Shown: positions 18,250-27,352, counted from the first letter of the stretch. The stretch: DNA of 64,000 nt from Alphaproteobacteria bacterium (GCA_021776025.1 JAJFGR010000022.1:124001-188000), one strand, 5' to 3'. Made by a program: numbers and translations. The notes: a model not told the origin generated them from the letters alone.

Positions 18250-19377
18250 TTATCCATCCTCAAAGTTAATAATGGCCGTCAAACCAAGTAAAAAACAAAC
18301 AATAGCGGGGGACCATGCTGCCAGAGCCGGTGGAATTTGCTGAGAAGCCCCTAGAGCCTGCAAATAGCTGGACAGGAAAAAAACCACAAAGCCGACAAAT
18401 ACACCCATAATAAATAAAGCGAGCGTTCCCCCCATGCGCGGCGGACGAATCGATACGCTCGCGGCCAAGAGCACCATCGCCGCAAAAAATAATGGCTGCG
18501 AGAGCAAGGAATGATAATAAACCCGCAATCGGCTGGCATCAAAACCCGTTTGCTCCAAAGTCTGTATATGCCCCGGCAAAGACCAGAATGGAACACTTTC
18601 AGGTGAAGAAAAACTCTCCTCAATGTCTTGAATCGTCAAACTAGTCGGTAACAATATTTTTTCACGGGTAAGCGAAGCAGCGCCTTGTTTTTGAATATTC
18701 GTATCCTTAAACACCCATTGGCCTGGCTCAAGCTTGGCTTCTTTCGCATCCAGCCGCATTCTGAATGTATCGCCCTGCCCAAAATAAAATACAGTCACAT
18801 TCTTTAAAACCCACCCCAGCGGCTGAATTTTACGGGCATGTACAATCACATATCCTTTCTCAACGTCATCATTTTCATCCAGAATCCGCCCATCCGTACT
18901 CTGGCGTAACCATAAGCCCCCCTTAAACAAAGCGACTTCACTGTCTTGGCTATCCAAATAATAATTTTCAAGCTGCTTATATTTCCCTACAAACAAAGAT
19001 CCGATCGGATTGATAACAGCAACCTGCAAGGCTCCCGCAACAAGAGCCACAGCAATAACCGGCGCCAGAAACTGCCATACCGAAAACCCAGCTGACCGCA
19101 AGACAATGAGTTCGCTGCGCCGATTGAGCTGCCAAAATGTAAACATCGCACTAAACAACACGGCAAAGGGAAAGAGCAACTGCCCAACCTCAGGCAATTT
19201 CAACAAACTCATTTGCAAAATAAGCCCCAAAGGCACAGCATCATGCTTACTCGCCCGGCGAATCAGCTCAACCGTATCAAACAGATAAATCACACCCAGC
19301 AATGCAAACAGCAGAATCAGCATATTCAAAACATAGGTGCGCGCAAGATAACGGCTTAAGGTCAACGTAATATTCAT
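18250..19377 (-). CDS. lptG: LPS export permease LptG
   Basis: At 375 aa, this has the YjgP/YjgQ permease fold: three N-terminal membrane segments, a periplasmic beta-jellyroll region (about 125-260), and three C-terminal segments ending in a long hydrophobic stretch. It is one half of the LptFG channel that, powered by LptB, extracts LPS from the inner membrane and feeds it through LptC and LptA. It overlaps the lptF stop codon by 4 bp (ATGA), so the two are coupled. LptB, LptC and LptA partners are encoded at 36-39 kb. Confidence 0.92.
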   Translation of the reverse strand: MNITLTLSRYLARTYVLNMLILLFALLGVIYLFDTVELIRRASKHDAVPLGLILQMSLLKLPEVGQLLFPFAVLFSAMFTFWQLNRRSELIVLRSAGFSVWQFLAPVIAVALVAGALQVAVINPIGSLFVGKYKQLENYYLDSQDSEVALFKGGLWLRQSTDGRILDENDDVEKGYVIVHARKIQPLGWVLKNVTVFYFGQGDTFRMRLDAKEAKLEPGQWVFKDTNIQKQGAASLTREKILLPTSLTIQDIEESFSSPESVPFWSLPGHIQTLEQTGFDASRLRVYYHSLLSQPLFFAAMVLLAASVSIRPPRMGGTLALFIMGVFVGFVVFFLSSYLQALGASQQIPPALAAWSPAIVCFLLGLTAIINFEDG

Positions 19378-20525
19378 GACACCTGCTCCTGTGCACTGCG
19401 CTCACAGTGATACAGAACGCGACGACGCAAACCTTCACTAAAACCGCTAAGAGCAAAAGCAGACAGACCAAGCGGAATCAAAACCAGTCCGTACATCAAA
19501 AACAAACCGGCATCACTTTGCCGTGCAAAATTATAAGCGGCGATATAAAGCCCTTGAATAACCACAACGACGCAAACAGCGCCCATGATTCTAAATACCT
19601 GGCCACGCCGCTCTACCGGACCAATCAGCAAAGACACACAAGCAATGAGTGTGAACACAACCGCCAAAAGCGGGCTGATAATTCGCCGGTGGATCTCAAC
19701 TTTAAAATCACGCAAATTATCAACATCCCGGCGCTCTGTCGGGTCTGGATTAAGCAGCTCAAAAATTGTCCGCTCATCCGGCTCTGCCCAGCGCTGACGC
19801 ACCGGATCGCTTTCGGGCAGATCAATCGTATAACGGTTAAAATCCAGACGCTTCAGCGCCCCTTGCTCGGCATCATATTCCTGGCGCGTTCCTTCGTAAA
19901 CAATCACCTGATATCCTTCATCAACTGAAACCAACGTGCCATGTTTCGCCAAAATTGTTGCTGGAGATTGATCCTCGCCACCTTCTCCGCGGCTATCATG
20001 AATCATCAACCCGTAAAGCGAGCCTTCCTCGCCGCGTTCGCGCACATACACGGTCAAGCCTTTACCAACCTCGTTAAAAACACCTTCGCGAAACAGCAAC
20101 GTTGAAAACTGCGCTTTAATCATCTGGCGCATTTCCTGCATCGTGCTGATTGATTTCGGCGCCACCCATAAGGTAATACCGAGCAAAAACACCGTGACAA
20201 TCAGTGACAACAATAAGGCGGGCTTCGCTAATGTCGCCGGCGAATAACCAACCGAGCGCACAACAACCAATTCTGAATCATTGGTCATGCGGTTATAAAG
20301 AAACAGCGTGGCCGCCATTAACGAAAGCGGCAAAATCACCTCAAAAAATCGCGGCAACGCCAAAACGGTCAGCATCCAGAATGCGCCGCTGGAGGCGCCG
20401 GATTCAATCACCAGCTCCAAAAACCGCAAAGATTGCGTCAGAAAAATCACCACCGCCAGCGTTACCGCAATAAAGACAGTGGCAATAAGAAGATTTTTAA
20501 AAATATAACGATCAAAGATGTTCAT
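19374..20525 (-). CDS. lptF: LPS export permease LptF
   Basis: At 383 aa, this is a YjgP/YjgQ-family permease whose N-terminus begins MNIFDRYIFKNLLIATVFIA, typical of LptF. The first segments carry the RFLELVIESGASSG and LALPRFFEVILPLSLMAATLF patterns. A periplasmic domain occupies about 110-270, and the C-terminal segments follow RRDVDNLRDFKVEIHRRIISPL, the coupling-helix region. It forms the LPS translocation channel with LptG. It is divergent from pepA, 79 bp away. Confidence 0.92.
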   Translation of the reverse strand: MNIFDRYIFKNLLIATVFIAVTLAVVIFLTQSLRFLELVIESGASSGAFWMLTVLALPRFFEVILPLSLMAATLFLYNRMTNDSELVVVRSVGYSPATLAKPALLLSLIVTVFLLGITLWVAPKSISTMQEMRQMIKAQFSTLLFREGVFNEVGKGLTVYVRERGEEGSLYGLMIHDSRGEGGEDQSPATILAKHGTLVSVDEGYQVIVYEGTRQEYDAEQGALKRLDFNRYTIDLPESDPVRQRWAEPDERTIFELLNPDPTERRDVDNLRDFKVEIHRRIISPLLAVVFTLIACVSLLIGPVERRGQVFRIMGAVCVVVVIQGLYIAAYNFARQSDAGLFLMYGLVLIPLGLSAFALSGFSEGLRRRVLYHCERSAQEQVS

Positions 20526-20604
20526 AAAAACGCTTATAGGGTATGGAATATCAGCTTTAAAACTTTATAGTGTTTATGAACCTGAAAAGAAAGCTAGAAA
20601 CACG

Positions 20605-22116
20605 ATGAGCGTTAAAGTCACATTCCCGAAAACTGATGCAAAAATTACAGGCGCGGTCATTGTCGGCGTCTTTGATGACGGCGTTCTCAGCCCCCAGGCA
20701 GAAAAACAGGATAAAGCCCTGAATGGCCTCCTCTCCAGCGCCCTTGAAGAGAATAAGAGCTTTAAAGGCAAAAACGGCCAAGCTCTGCAGATCTTCACCC
20801 CAGCAGACTCAAATACTTCCCGCGTGATCCTTTTAGGCCTTGGTAAAGCCGAAGAACTTGATGCATTAAAGGCCGAAACAGCTGGTGGCAAGCTTTTTGC
20901 GGCCATTGGCAAAAGCGGTTTAAGCGAAGTGTCCTTGCTTGCCGACCGCAGTAAAAAGCTAAAAGCCGAAGCCTTAGCCGCGCATATTGCCAATGGCTTC
21001 AAACTCCGCAGCTACGATTTTGATCGTTATAAATCGAAAAAAGATAAAGACGACGAACCAGCAAAACTGAGCACGTTAAAAATTATAGCCACGCACCCGA
21101 CCAATACCAAAATTGCTTTCGATGATCTCGACCATGTAAGCGCCGGAACATTCTGGGCTCGCGATCTTGTGAACACAGCGCCGAACGACCTTTATCCGGA
21201 AAGCTATGCCAAGCAGATCAGCAAAGAGCTCAAACCACTAGGTGTTGAAATTGAAATTTTCGATGACAAAAAGCTCGAAAAAATGGGCGCTGGCGGCATC
21301 ACCGCTGTTGGTAAAGGCTCTGAGCGCAAACCGCGTATGGTCATCATGCGCTGGAACGGCGGCTCAAAAGCCAAGAACGCAAAGTCGATCGGCTTTGTCG
21401 GCAAAGGTGTAACGTTTGATACCGGCGGCATTTCGCTTAAACCCGGTGCCGGTATGGACGAAATGAAAATGGATATGGGCGGCTCGGCCGCTGTTGTCGG
21501 TCTCATGAAAACTCTGGCCTTGCGCAAGGCCAAGGCCAACGTCGTTGCCATAGTTGGGCTGGCCGAAAACATGCCGTCCTCAAACGCGTACAGACCGGGC
21601 GACATCCTCACATCTTATGCAGGAAAAACCATTGAAGTCCTCAACACAGATGCCGAAGGCCGCCTTGTTCTCGCTGACTGCCTGACATACATCCAGCGCG
21701 AATATAAACCCGAATTTATCATTGATCTCGCCACACTCACCGGCGCGATGATGGTAGCGCTGGGACATGAATATTGCGGTACATTTGTGAATGACAGCGC
21801 CCTGTGGAAGCAAATGGAAAAGGCCAGCGAAACCTCTGGTGAAAAACTCTGGCGTATGCCGCTTGATGAAGTCTGGAAAAAGGAAGTCGAAAGCGCGGTG
21901 GCCGACATTCAAAACTTAGGTAAAAGCCGTTATGCCGGTGCCAGCACCGCCGCCGCCTTCTTGGAACATTTTATCGAAGACGAAACCCCATGGGCACATA
22001 TGGATATCGCTGGAACAGCTTGGCGCAAAAGCGACCAGCCCACCGTACCAAAACATGGCAGCGGTTTTGGTGTACGTGTCCTGAATGATCTGGTCGCAAA
22101 ATATTATGAAGGCTGA
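20605..22116 (+). CDS. pepA: Leucyl aminopeptidase (cytosol aminopeptidase, M17)
   Basis: This metallopeptidase of 503 aa releases N-terminal residues from peptides. The C-terminal catalytic domain has KGVTFDTGGISLKPG, MKMDMGGSAAVVG and the family signature NTDAEGRLVLADCL, which supply the two-metal site and catalytic Lys/Arg. The frame is open from 20518, but that stretch overlaps the lptF start; ATG 20605 gives the usual N-terminus. The last 11 bp overlap the following acetyltransferase gene. Confidence 0.95.
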   Translation: MSVKVTFPKTDAKITGAVIVGVFDDGVLSPQAEKQDKALNGLLSSALEENKSFKGKNGQALQIFTPADSNTSRVILLGLGKAEELDALKAETAGGKLFAAIGKSGLSEVSLLADRSKKLKAEALAAHIANGFKLRSYDFDRYKSKKDKDDEPAKLSTLKIIATHPTNTKIAFDDLDHVSAGTFWARDLVNTAPNDLYPESYAKQISKELKPLGVEIEIFDDKKLEKMGAGGITAVGKGSERKPRMVIMRWNGGSKAKNAKSIGFVGKGVTFDTGGISLKPGAGMDEMKMDMGGSAAVVGLMKTLALRKAKANVVAIVGLAENMPSSNAYRPGDILTSYAGKTIEVLNTDAEGRLVLADCLTYIQREYKPEFIIDLATLTGAMMVALGHEYCGTFVNDSALWKQMEKASETSGEKLWRMPLDEVWKKEVESAVADIQNLGKSRYAGASTAAAFLEHFIEDETPWAHMDIAGTAWRKSDQPTVPKHGSGFGVRVLNDLVAKYYEG

Positions 22117-22621
22117 TTCCACCGATACCAGACAGCTTACAGTAGAGGACTGGAAACTACTTCGTGATCTACGGCTTCAGGCCCTCAAAGAATGTGAAGG
22201 CATGTATCTCGCGCGCTATGAAGAAAATAAAAACTTCACTGAAGATAAATGGAAAGACATGATATTTGGCTCTAACAAAGCCATCTTCGGACTTTTCGAG
22301 AACGAAAACCACATCGGAATCGGCGGCATCTATACATCCGAAGACGACTCTTCCGGGAAAACTGGTGTTCTTGTAATGGGCTTCATTATCCCCGAATACC
22401 GTAGACAAGGCCTCTCGCATAAACTATACGAAGCACGGATTAATTGGGCACAAAGCCATCCCCTAATTGAAAAACTTGAAGTCTCTCATCGCAAAAATAA
22501 TGAGGCTTCTCGAAAATCTATGATAAAGCATGGTTTCAAACCCGATGGCGAACAGCGCCTTCGTTTTGGAGACGGACAAGAAGATACAGATTACCAATAT
22601 GTTCTCGACCTTAAAAAATAA
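22106..22621 (+). CDS. GNAT-family N-acetyltransferase
   Basis: At 171 aa from ATG 22106, this overlaps pepA by 11 bp. The acetyl-CoA binding motif A is VMGFIIPEYRRQGLSHKLYE. The C-terminal part, EASRKSMIKHGFKPDGEQRLRFGDGQ, matches the RimJ/RimL-like end where the last helix and strand close the substrate cleft. The substrate cannot be read from sequence. It is embedded in the overlapping chain pepA-GNAT-kamA-holC, so it is made at levels tied to its neighbours. Confidence 0.82.
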   Translation: MKADSTDTRQLTVEDWKLLRDLRLQALKECEGMYLARYEENKNFTEDKWKDMIFGSNKAIFGLFENENHIGIGGIYTSEDDSSGKTGVLVMGFIIPEYRRQGLSHKLYEARINWAQSHPLIEKLEVSHRKNNEASRKSMIKHGFKPDGEQRLRFGDGQEDTDYQYVLDLKK

Positions 22622-23684
22622 AACGCCGGAAACGGTTAGAAAAAACGACTATATCACCGATAAAGGCGGCGATAACACGCCCGTTCTGCTCAAAAAATAT
22701 GCCTACCGCATAACCGATACCATCAAGGATGCCATTATCGGTGACCTGCACACAGATCCCGTCGCCAAGCAATATATCCCGCAAGCCAAAGAGCTAAAAA
22801 TCCTACCCGAAGAAGATACCGATCCCATCGGTGATGAATCCCATACGCCTATCAAAGGTATTGTTCACCGCTATCCCGACCGAGTTTTATTCAAACCCGC
22901 AAATGTCTGCGCAGTCTATTGCCGTTATTGTTTCCGCCGCGAACATGTCGGCCCCGGCTCTGATATTTTAAGCAACAAAGAGCGCACCGCCGCGCTCGAT
23001 TACATCCGCGCCCATCCTGAAATCTGGGAAGTCATTCTTACTGGCGGCGACCCGCTCGTTCTCTCCCCGCGTCAGCTAAGTGAGATCATGACTGAGCTCA
23101 ATGAAATTAAGCACGTACAAATCATCCGCATCCACACACGCGTACCTATCGCCGACCCAAAACGCATGAACACAGCTCTCATCAATGCCCTAACCCAACA
23201 AACCAGCCAGTCGGTATACACGAATAAAGCCATCTATATGGCACTACATATTAACCACGCACAAGAAATCACCGATGATGTGCGTGCGTGTTTAAAGCAG
23301 CTCCACAGTGCTGGAGTAAACCTGCTCTCCCAATCGGTCCTGCTCAAAGGCGTCAATGATAATGCGACAGTCCTCGCGGATCTTTACCGCGCTCTCGTCG
23401 CCTTAAACGTCAAGCCTTACTATCTCCATCACCCTGACCTTGCACCAGGCACCAACCACTTCCGACTTTCCATAGAAGAAGGACAGAATATTGTTCGCCA
23501 GCTCCGCGGCCATCTCTCCGGCCTCTGCCAACCAACCTATATGCTCGACATCCCCGGCGGCCATGGCAAAGTCCCGCTTACGCCCTGCGCATTAGAACCC
23601 ATGGAAGATGGCGGTTACGAAATCACCAATCACAATGATGAAAAACACCTTTACAAACCCGAAACGGAAAAATCGCATGAGTGA
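22599..23684 (+). CDS. Lysine 2,3-aminomutase family radical SAM enzyme (KamA/EpmB-like)
   Basis: At 361 aa from ATG 22599, this overlaps the previous gene by 23 bp. The radical-SAM cluster motif CAVYCRYCFRREHVG places Cys104, Cys108 and Cys111 on the 4Fe-4S site. GVNLLSQSVLLKGVND and the PYYLHHPDLAPGTNHFR block are typical of the KamA family with bound PLP. The products convert lysine to beta-lysine, either as free amino acid or for modification of elongation factor P. The length fits EpmB-type or short KamA enzymes. No efp or epmA is in this window, so the substrate is open. Confidence 0.88.
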   Translation: MFSTLKNKTPETVRKNDYITDKGGDNTPVLLKKYAYRITDTIKDAIIGDLHTDPVAKQYIPQAKELKILPEEDTDPIGDESHTPIKGIVHRYPDRVLFKPANVCAVYCRYCFRREHVGPGSDILSNKERTAALDYIRAHPEIWEVILTGGDPLVLSPRQLSEIMTELNEIKHVQIIRIHTRVPIADPKRMNTALINALTQQTSQSVYTNKAIYMALHINHAQEITDDVRACLKQLHSAGVNLLSQSVLLKGVNDNATVLADLYRALVALNVKPYYLHHPDLAPGTNHFRLSIEEGQNIVRQLRGHLSGLCQPTYMLDIPGGHGKVPLTPCALEPMEDGGYEITNHNDEKHLYKPETEKSHE

Positions 23685-24126
23685 AGTACGTTTTTACCAT
23701 CTGGAACGCCAAAGCCTCGATCAGATACTGCCGCAGCTCCTAGCCAAGGCCCTGCAAAATGGCCACCGCATTATCGTCAAAACCGCCAATGATCAGGAAG
23801 TTGAACGACTCAATGCACATTTGTGGACCTATAATCCAAACAGCTTCATCCCCCATGGCAGCGCCAAGGACGGTCATAATACCGACCAGCCGGTATGGAT
23901 TACAGCAAACGACGAAAACCCCAATGAAGCCGACGTTATCATTCTCACCCAAGGCACCCCCACAAGCGCTTTAGAGAAATTCACACTTGTCTGCGACATG
24001 ATCGATGGCCGTAATGACGAGGCCGTCAGCGAGGCCCGTAGCCGTTGGAAAACTTATAAAGATGATGGCCACGATGTGACGTACTGGCAGCAAACGCCGC
24101 AAGGCGGCTGGGACAAAAAAGAATAA
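23677..24126 (+). CDS. holC: DNA polymerase III chi subunit
   Basis: At 149 aa from ATG 23677, this overlaps the aminomutase gene by 8 bp. HolC-family features are FYHLERQSLDQILPQLLAKAL at the start, HLWTYNPNSFIPHG in the middle and ALEKFTLVCDMIDGRND toward the end. Chi links the clamp-loader complex to single-strand binding protein. In alphaproteobacteria holC commonly follows pepA. Here the two are separated by an acetyltransferase and an aminomutase. Confidence 0.93.
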   Translation: MSEVRFYHLERQSLDQILPQLLAKALQNGHRIIVKTANDQEVERLNAHLWTYNPNSFIPHGSAKDGHNTDQPVWITANDENPNEADVIILTQGTPTSALEKFTLVCDMIDGRNDEAVSEARSRWKTYKDDGHDVTYWQQTPQGGWDKKE

Positions 24127-24135
24127 GGGTAGGAC

Positions 24136-24549
24136 CTATATTTTCAGCGTAAAAAACTGCTCTTCACCATCAGGCAAAACCAAACTATTCAACGGTTTAA
24201 ACCCAATTTTTTTATGAAAGCTCAACCCCATATCATTATTAGTTTTGGTCGAACTTACGAGCTCCACATGCCCTTTCGATTTAATCTCTTCTATCACCGC
24301 TTTCAAAAGAGCTTCACCAACGCCGCGTCGCCGAAACTCTTCTTTAACCTTAAGATACTCAATAAACGGACAATCACCCCACCATATAGAGTAGATCAAA
24401 AACCCCAGATTTACATCATCACCCTGTGCCAAAAAAACACTATTTGTTTTGATTCTATCGTTTAGAAAGTCAGCTTTACCCACCGAAGAACCCGGGTAAA
24501 CATCAAGTAAATCTGCTTGTGATACACTTTTTGTTACACGCACATGCAT
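24136..24549 (-). CDS. GNAT-family N-acetyltransferase (small)
   Basis: At 137 aa, this is a single GNAT domain. Motif A is YLKVKEEFRRRGVGEALLKAV (acetyl-CoA pyrophosphate loop RRRGVG), followed by the LVSSTKTNNDMGLSFHKKIGFKPL block that is typical of small GNATs. The substrate is unknown. It ends 9 bp from the holC stop in convergent orientation, and starts 2 bp after the cytochrome c gene on the same strand, with which it may be co-transcribed. Confidence 0.82.
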   Translation of the reverse strand: MHVRVTKSVSQADLLDVYPGSSVGKADFLNDRIKTNSVFLAQGDDVNLGFLIYSIWWGDCPFIEYLKVKEEFRRRGVGEALLKAVIEEIKSKGHVELVSSTKTNNDMGLSFHKKIGFKPLNSLVLPDGEEQFFTLKI

Positions 24550-24551
24550 AA

Positions 24552-25160
24552 TTAATGTGCGGCCTCTTCAACCGCCGCTTCTTCTTCAGGCGGAGCCAGT
24601 TCCGCCGCTTCCGCTGCAATTTCGCCAGCATTCGGCGCAGGGAATGAACCAGAGCCTTGAGCGCGCAACCACGCAATCAGCGCCGCACGATCTCCAGGTT
24701 TCTTCATACCCGCATAATTCATCTTCGTTCCAGGAACATAATTTTTCGGCTTCCAAAGGAAGAAATTCAAATCCTCATAACCCCATGCGCCGCTCGTCTC
24801 GGTAAGCGCTGAAGAATATCCGAATCCGCTTTTGCGCGCTTTTGCCGCGCCAACAACGCCATGCAAATTCGGCCCAACTTTATCCGGTCCGCCTTGGTCA
24901 AAGGAGTGACAAGCCGCACAAGCCTTGGAAAGTTTTTCGCCCTTGGCCATATCAGCTGTAGCAATCAGATGCATAATCGGATCTGGCATCTTAGCTTTAA
25001 CAGGGCCGCCGACAGCGCCATCAACACCCTCAATCGCCACGGCATCGGCATCTGGCATATGCGGATGAACCAGTTGATCGGCAATAAAACCGGCAAGCAT
25101 CGCCATAATTCCGGCGCAGAGCACCGCCGCGAAAATCTTATTTTTCTCCATACTATCCAT
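24552..25160 (-). CDS. Membrane-anchored cytochrome c (c2-like)
   Basis: At 202 aa from ATG 25160 (ATG 25151 is equally possible), this has an N-terminal uncleaved hydrophobic segment at about 9-30, a linker, then a class I cytochrome c domain with haem motif CAACH (Cys81, Cys84, His85). The axial Met lies in PGTKMNYAGMKKP. The C-terminal 30 residues are Ala/Glu rich. It resembles the membrane-anchored cytochrome c552/CycM group that carries electrons from the bc1 complex to a cytochrome c oxidase. A frame open to 25256 adds residues that do not look conserved. Confidence 0.9.
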   Translation of the reverse strand: MDSMEKNKIFAAVLCAGIMAMLAGFIADQLVHPHMPDADAVAIEGVDGAVGGPVKAKMPDPIMHLIATADMAKGEKLSKACAACHSFDQGGPDKVGPNLHGVVGAAKARKSGFGYSSALTETSGAWGYEDLNFFLWKPKNYVPGTKMNYAGMKKPGDRAALIAWLRAQGSGSFPAPNAGEIAAEAAELAPPEEEAAVEEAAH

Positions 25161-25292
25161 GAAAAACTCGTGCGTTTGCGTGTTGTTCTTATAAAAACTA
25201 TAGCAGTTTAAAACCGCTTGTCGACACACATATACGTATTGGGTATGCTCATTCAACCAAAAAATTCAACTATAGAGAAATAAAGCTTAAAT

Positions 25293-26159
25293 ATGGATTT
25301 AAAGAACATCAAAAAAATAGCCTTTCAAGGCGCCAAAGGAGCTTACTCAGACCTCGCCTGCCGTACGGTTTTCCCAACGTTAGAGACAGTCCCATGTGAT
25401 TCTTTCGAAGACGCCTTCACCGCCGTAGCCGCTGGAGATGCCGACCTGGCCATGATCCCGATTGACAATACCATCGCAGGGCGCGTTGCGGATGTGCACC
25501 ATTTGATGCCTGACGGTGAATTATTTATTATTGGTGAGCATTTTCAACCCATACGCCATGCACTTTTAGGGGTAAAGGGCGCGAAAATTGATGAACTCAA
25601 ACACGTACACAGCCATGTTCATGCCATTCCGCAATGCCGGAAAATGATCAAGCGTCTAGGTTTGAACGCGCATATCCACGCCGATACCGCCGGCGCGGCA
25701 GAAGAAATTTCTCGCCTTAACGACCCGGAGCACGGCGCAATTGCCTCAGACCTTGCCGCCGAAATTTATGGTCTCGATATGCTTGAAAATGATGTGCAGG
25801 ACAAACATCACAACACCACGCGGTTTCTGATTCTTGGCCCTGACGCAGAAACGCCCGACGAAGATGTACAGACAATCACCTCACTAATCTTCGGCGTACG
25901 CTCTATCCCTGGCTCCTTATATAAATCACTGGGTGGGTTCGCCACCAACGGCTTGAATTTCACAAAACTAGAATCCTATATAGATGAAAGCTTTCAGGCT
26001 GCGCATTTCTACTGTGATATTGATGGCCACCCGGAAAGTGACAGCTTTAAACTTGCTCTCGAAGAACTTGGCTTTTACGCAACGAATGTAAAATTTTTGG
26101 GCGCTTACCCAGCGCATCCATTTCGACAAAACACAAACAAAACCGGCAGCATTAATTAA
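25293..26159 (+). CDS. pheA: Prephenate dehydratase
   Basis: At 288 aa, this converts prephenate to phenylpyruvate in phenylalanine synthesis. The catalytic domain opens with IAFQGAKGAYSDLACR and contains the NTIAGRVADVHHLM and NTTRFLILG motifs, which include the catalytic Thr of the TRF motif. A C-terminal ACT domain (about 195-280) carries SIPGSLYKSLGGFATNGLNFTKLES, where phenylalanine is expected to bind for feedback inhibition. There is no chorismate mutase domain, which is the usual alphaproteobacterial arrangement. It stands alone on this strand. Confidence 0.95.
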   Translation: MDLKNIKKIAFQGAKGAYSDLACRTVFPTLETVPCDSFEDAFTAVAAGDADLAMIPIDNTIAGRVADVHHLMPDGELFIIGEHFQPIRHALLGVKGAKIDELKHVHSHVHAIPQCRKMIKRLGLNAHIHADTAGAAEEISRLNDPEHGAIASDLAAEIYGLDMLENDVQDKHHNTTRFLILGPDAETPDEDVQTITSLIFGVRSIPGSLYKSLGGFATNGLNFTKLESYIDESFQAAHFYCDIDGHPESDSFKLALEELGFYATNVKFLGAYPAHPFRQNTNKTGSIN

Positions 26160-26225
26160 AATAACGGATTCGTAAAATTAACCCTTGCGCCCACCGCCAG
26201 CTTTCATGTTAGGTTTGAAAAAATT

Positions 26226-26380
26226 AGTCGCTTGATTTTATTTTTGCAGTAGGCGCAAGCGACCGCGAAGCAAAACGTAGTTTTGTTCGCAAACCGAACA
26301 ACGCCTTTGGCGTTGCTCCGGGAGTACAATTGCTACTTTAGGAGCGAAGCAACGCCCTGCATAATTAAAAGGAAGTGACT
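26226..26380. repeat. Inverted-repeat element, family 2, copy C
   Basis: Two 24-nt arms (26226-26249 and 26357-26380) match at 19 of 24 positions and begin AGTCGCTT and end AAGTGACT. Inside are several small hairpins: CAAAAC/GTTTTG (26271-26285), GTTCG/CGAAC (26285-26299), AACGCC/GGCGTT (26300-26314) and GCTCC/GGAGC (26315-26345). The right end touches the start codon at 26381 and supplies its AAGGAAG ribosome binding site. The terminal motifs recur at 31485-31550. Confidence 0.6.
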
Positions 26381-26719
26381 ATGCCTACACACGCCGAACT
26401 CGCAACAAAACTACTGGTCGACGCTGCAGATTTTTTTGTAACGCTCGGTGAACAAAACGAACCATTAAAAGGCCAGATGGAAGAAAACGCTTCCGTCTTT
26501 CAGCAAATGGGCTCGCTCCTCTCACAAGAACCAGAAGGGGCTTTAAACGGAACGCCCCATGGTGAGCTCGCAGGAAAACTACTAATCGATGCCTCCACAT
26601 TTTTTACAACACTGGCTGAGCAGAATGAGCCGATCAAGGAGCAAATGCTGGAAAATGCCAATGTTTATAAACAAATTGGTGAACTGGTTATGAAAGAACC
26701 CCTAGGAATTTTAGATTAG
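26381..26719 (+). CDS. Small internally duplicated protein, 112 aa
   Basis: I do not recognise the family. The protein is two tandem copies of a module of about 50 residues. HAELATKLLVDAADFF in copy 1 matches HGELAGKLLIDASTFF in copy 2, then both continue EQNEPLK/EQNEPIK and end GSLLSQEPEG/GELVMKEPLG. Each looks like two amphipathic helices. There is no signal peptide or membrane segment, and it is moderately acidic. ATG 26381 has AAGGAAG just upstream, inside the inverted-repeat element. Its stop codon overlaps that of the convergent gene by 4 bp. Confidence 0.72.
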   Translation: MPTHAELATKLLVDAADFFVTLGEQNEPLKGQMEENASVFQQMGSLLSQEPEGALNGTPHGELAGKLLIDASTFFTTLAEQNEPIKEQMLENANVYKQIGELVMKEPLGILD

Positions 26720-27069
26720 AAAAGCGCGGCTAAAAACCAGATCACACCCGCCGCCGCAAATAAAACCGCAAAACTGGCTAGCCAGACCTCTTGCGGTAAT
26801 TTGTCTTTCTCAGATGCAAAAACTTTAAACGTGTAATCCTGCATAAGCGCAGTTTTGGGATCGATAATGCGATGTTTTACCTCAACCTTGCGATAGCCTT
26901 GGCTTTCATACAAAGATTCAGCCTTATCCAGCGCAACATTCAAATCCGGTGTACTTGTCCGCATTTCCCAATCATTTTGACCTTCATGCTGATTTTCCGG
27001 ACGATGATAGATATAAACCAAATATTCGGGTTGTAAGAGTGTATCAGCTTTTGCAAGCGACTGAGCCAT
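26716..27069 (-). CDS. Tail-anchored hypothetical protein
   Basis: This is 117 aa from ATG 27069, which has GGAGAA 8 nt upstream. The cytosolic part (about 1-90) contains YLVYIYHRPENQHEGQNDWEM and a charged helix-rich region. The last 22 residues, VWLASFAVLFAAAGVIWFLAAL, form one hydrophobic segment, so the topology is C-tail-anchored in the inner membrane. No family is recognised. It is convergent with the duplicated small protein gene, with overlapping stop codons. Confidence 0.65.
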   Translation of the reverse strand: MAQSLAKADTLLQPEYLVYIYHRPENQHEGQNDWEMRTSTPDLNVALDKAESLYESQGYRKVEVKHRIIDPKTALMQDYTFKVFASEKDKLPQEVWLASFAVLFAAAGVIWFLAALF

Positions 27070-27278
27070 AAAGGGTTCTCCGAACATTAATTTTTGTTTG
27101 GTTTATAATCAGGACGCAAAATCTACATATATACATAACCGCAAAATAGTTAATGAAGTCTTAAGATTCCTGCTACAGCGGCATTTTTTATGCCCAGTGA
27201 CCACTTTTTTCTTTGTGACATAACATCGCTTGTTTTTAACAATGAAACTCTGTAAACTGAAAGCTCATCAAGGGTTTC

Positions 27279-27293
27279 ATGATTTCAAATCAT
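27279..27293. promoter_or_regulatory. Small hairpin in ftsK upstream region
   Basis: ATGATTT C AAATCAT is a perfect 7-bp inverted repeat in the 283-bp AT-rich region before ftsK (27070-27352). It is nested within an AAGGGTTT/AAACCTTT pair. The region must hold the ftsK promoter and that of the divergent gene, but I see no convincing -35/-10 pair. Confidence 0.25.
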
Positions 27294-27352
27294 CTTCAAA
27301 AAACCTTTAAATCAAGCCTTAAAACAACACTTTAATTTTTTACGAAAATATC

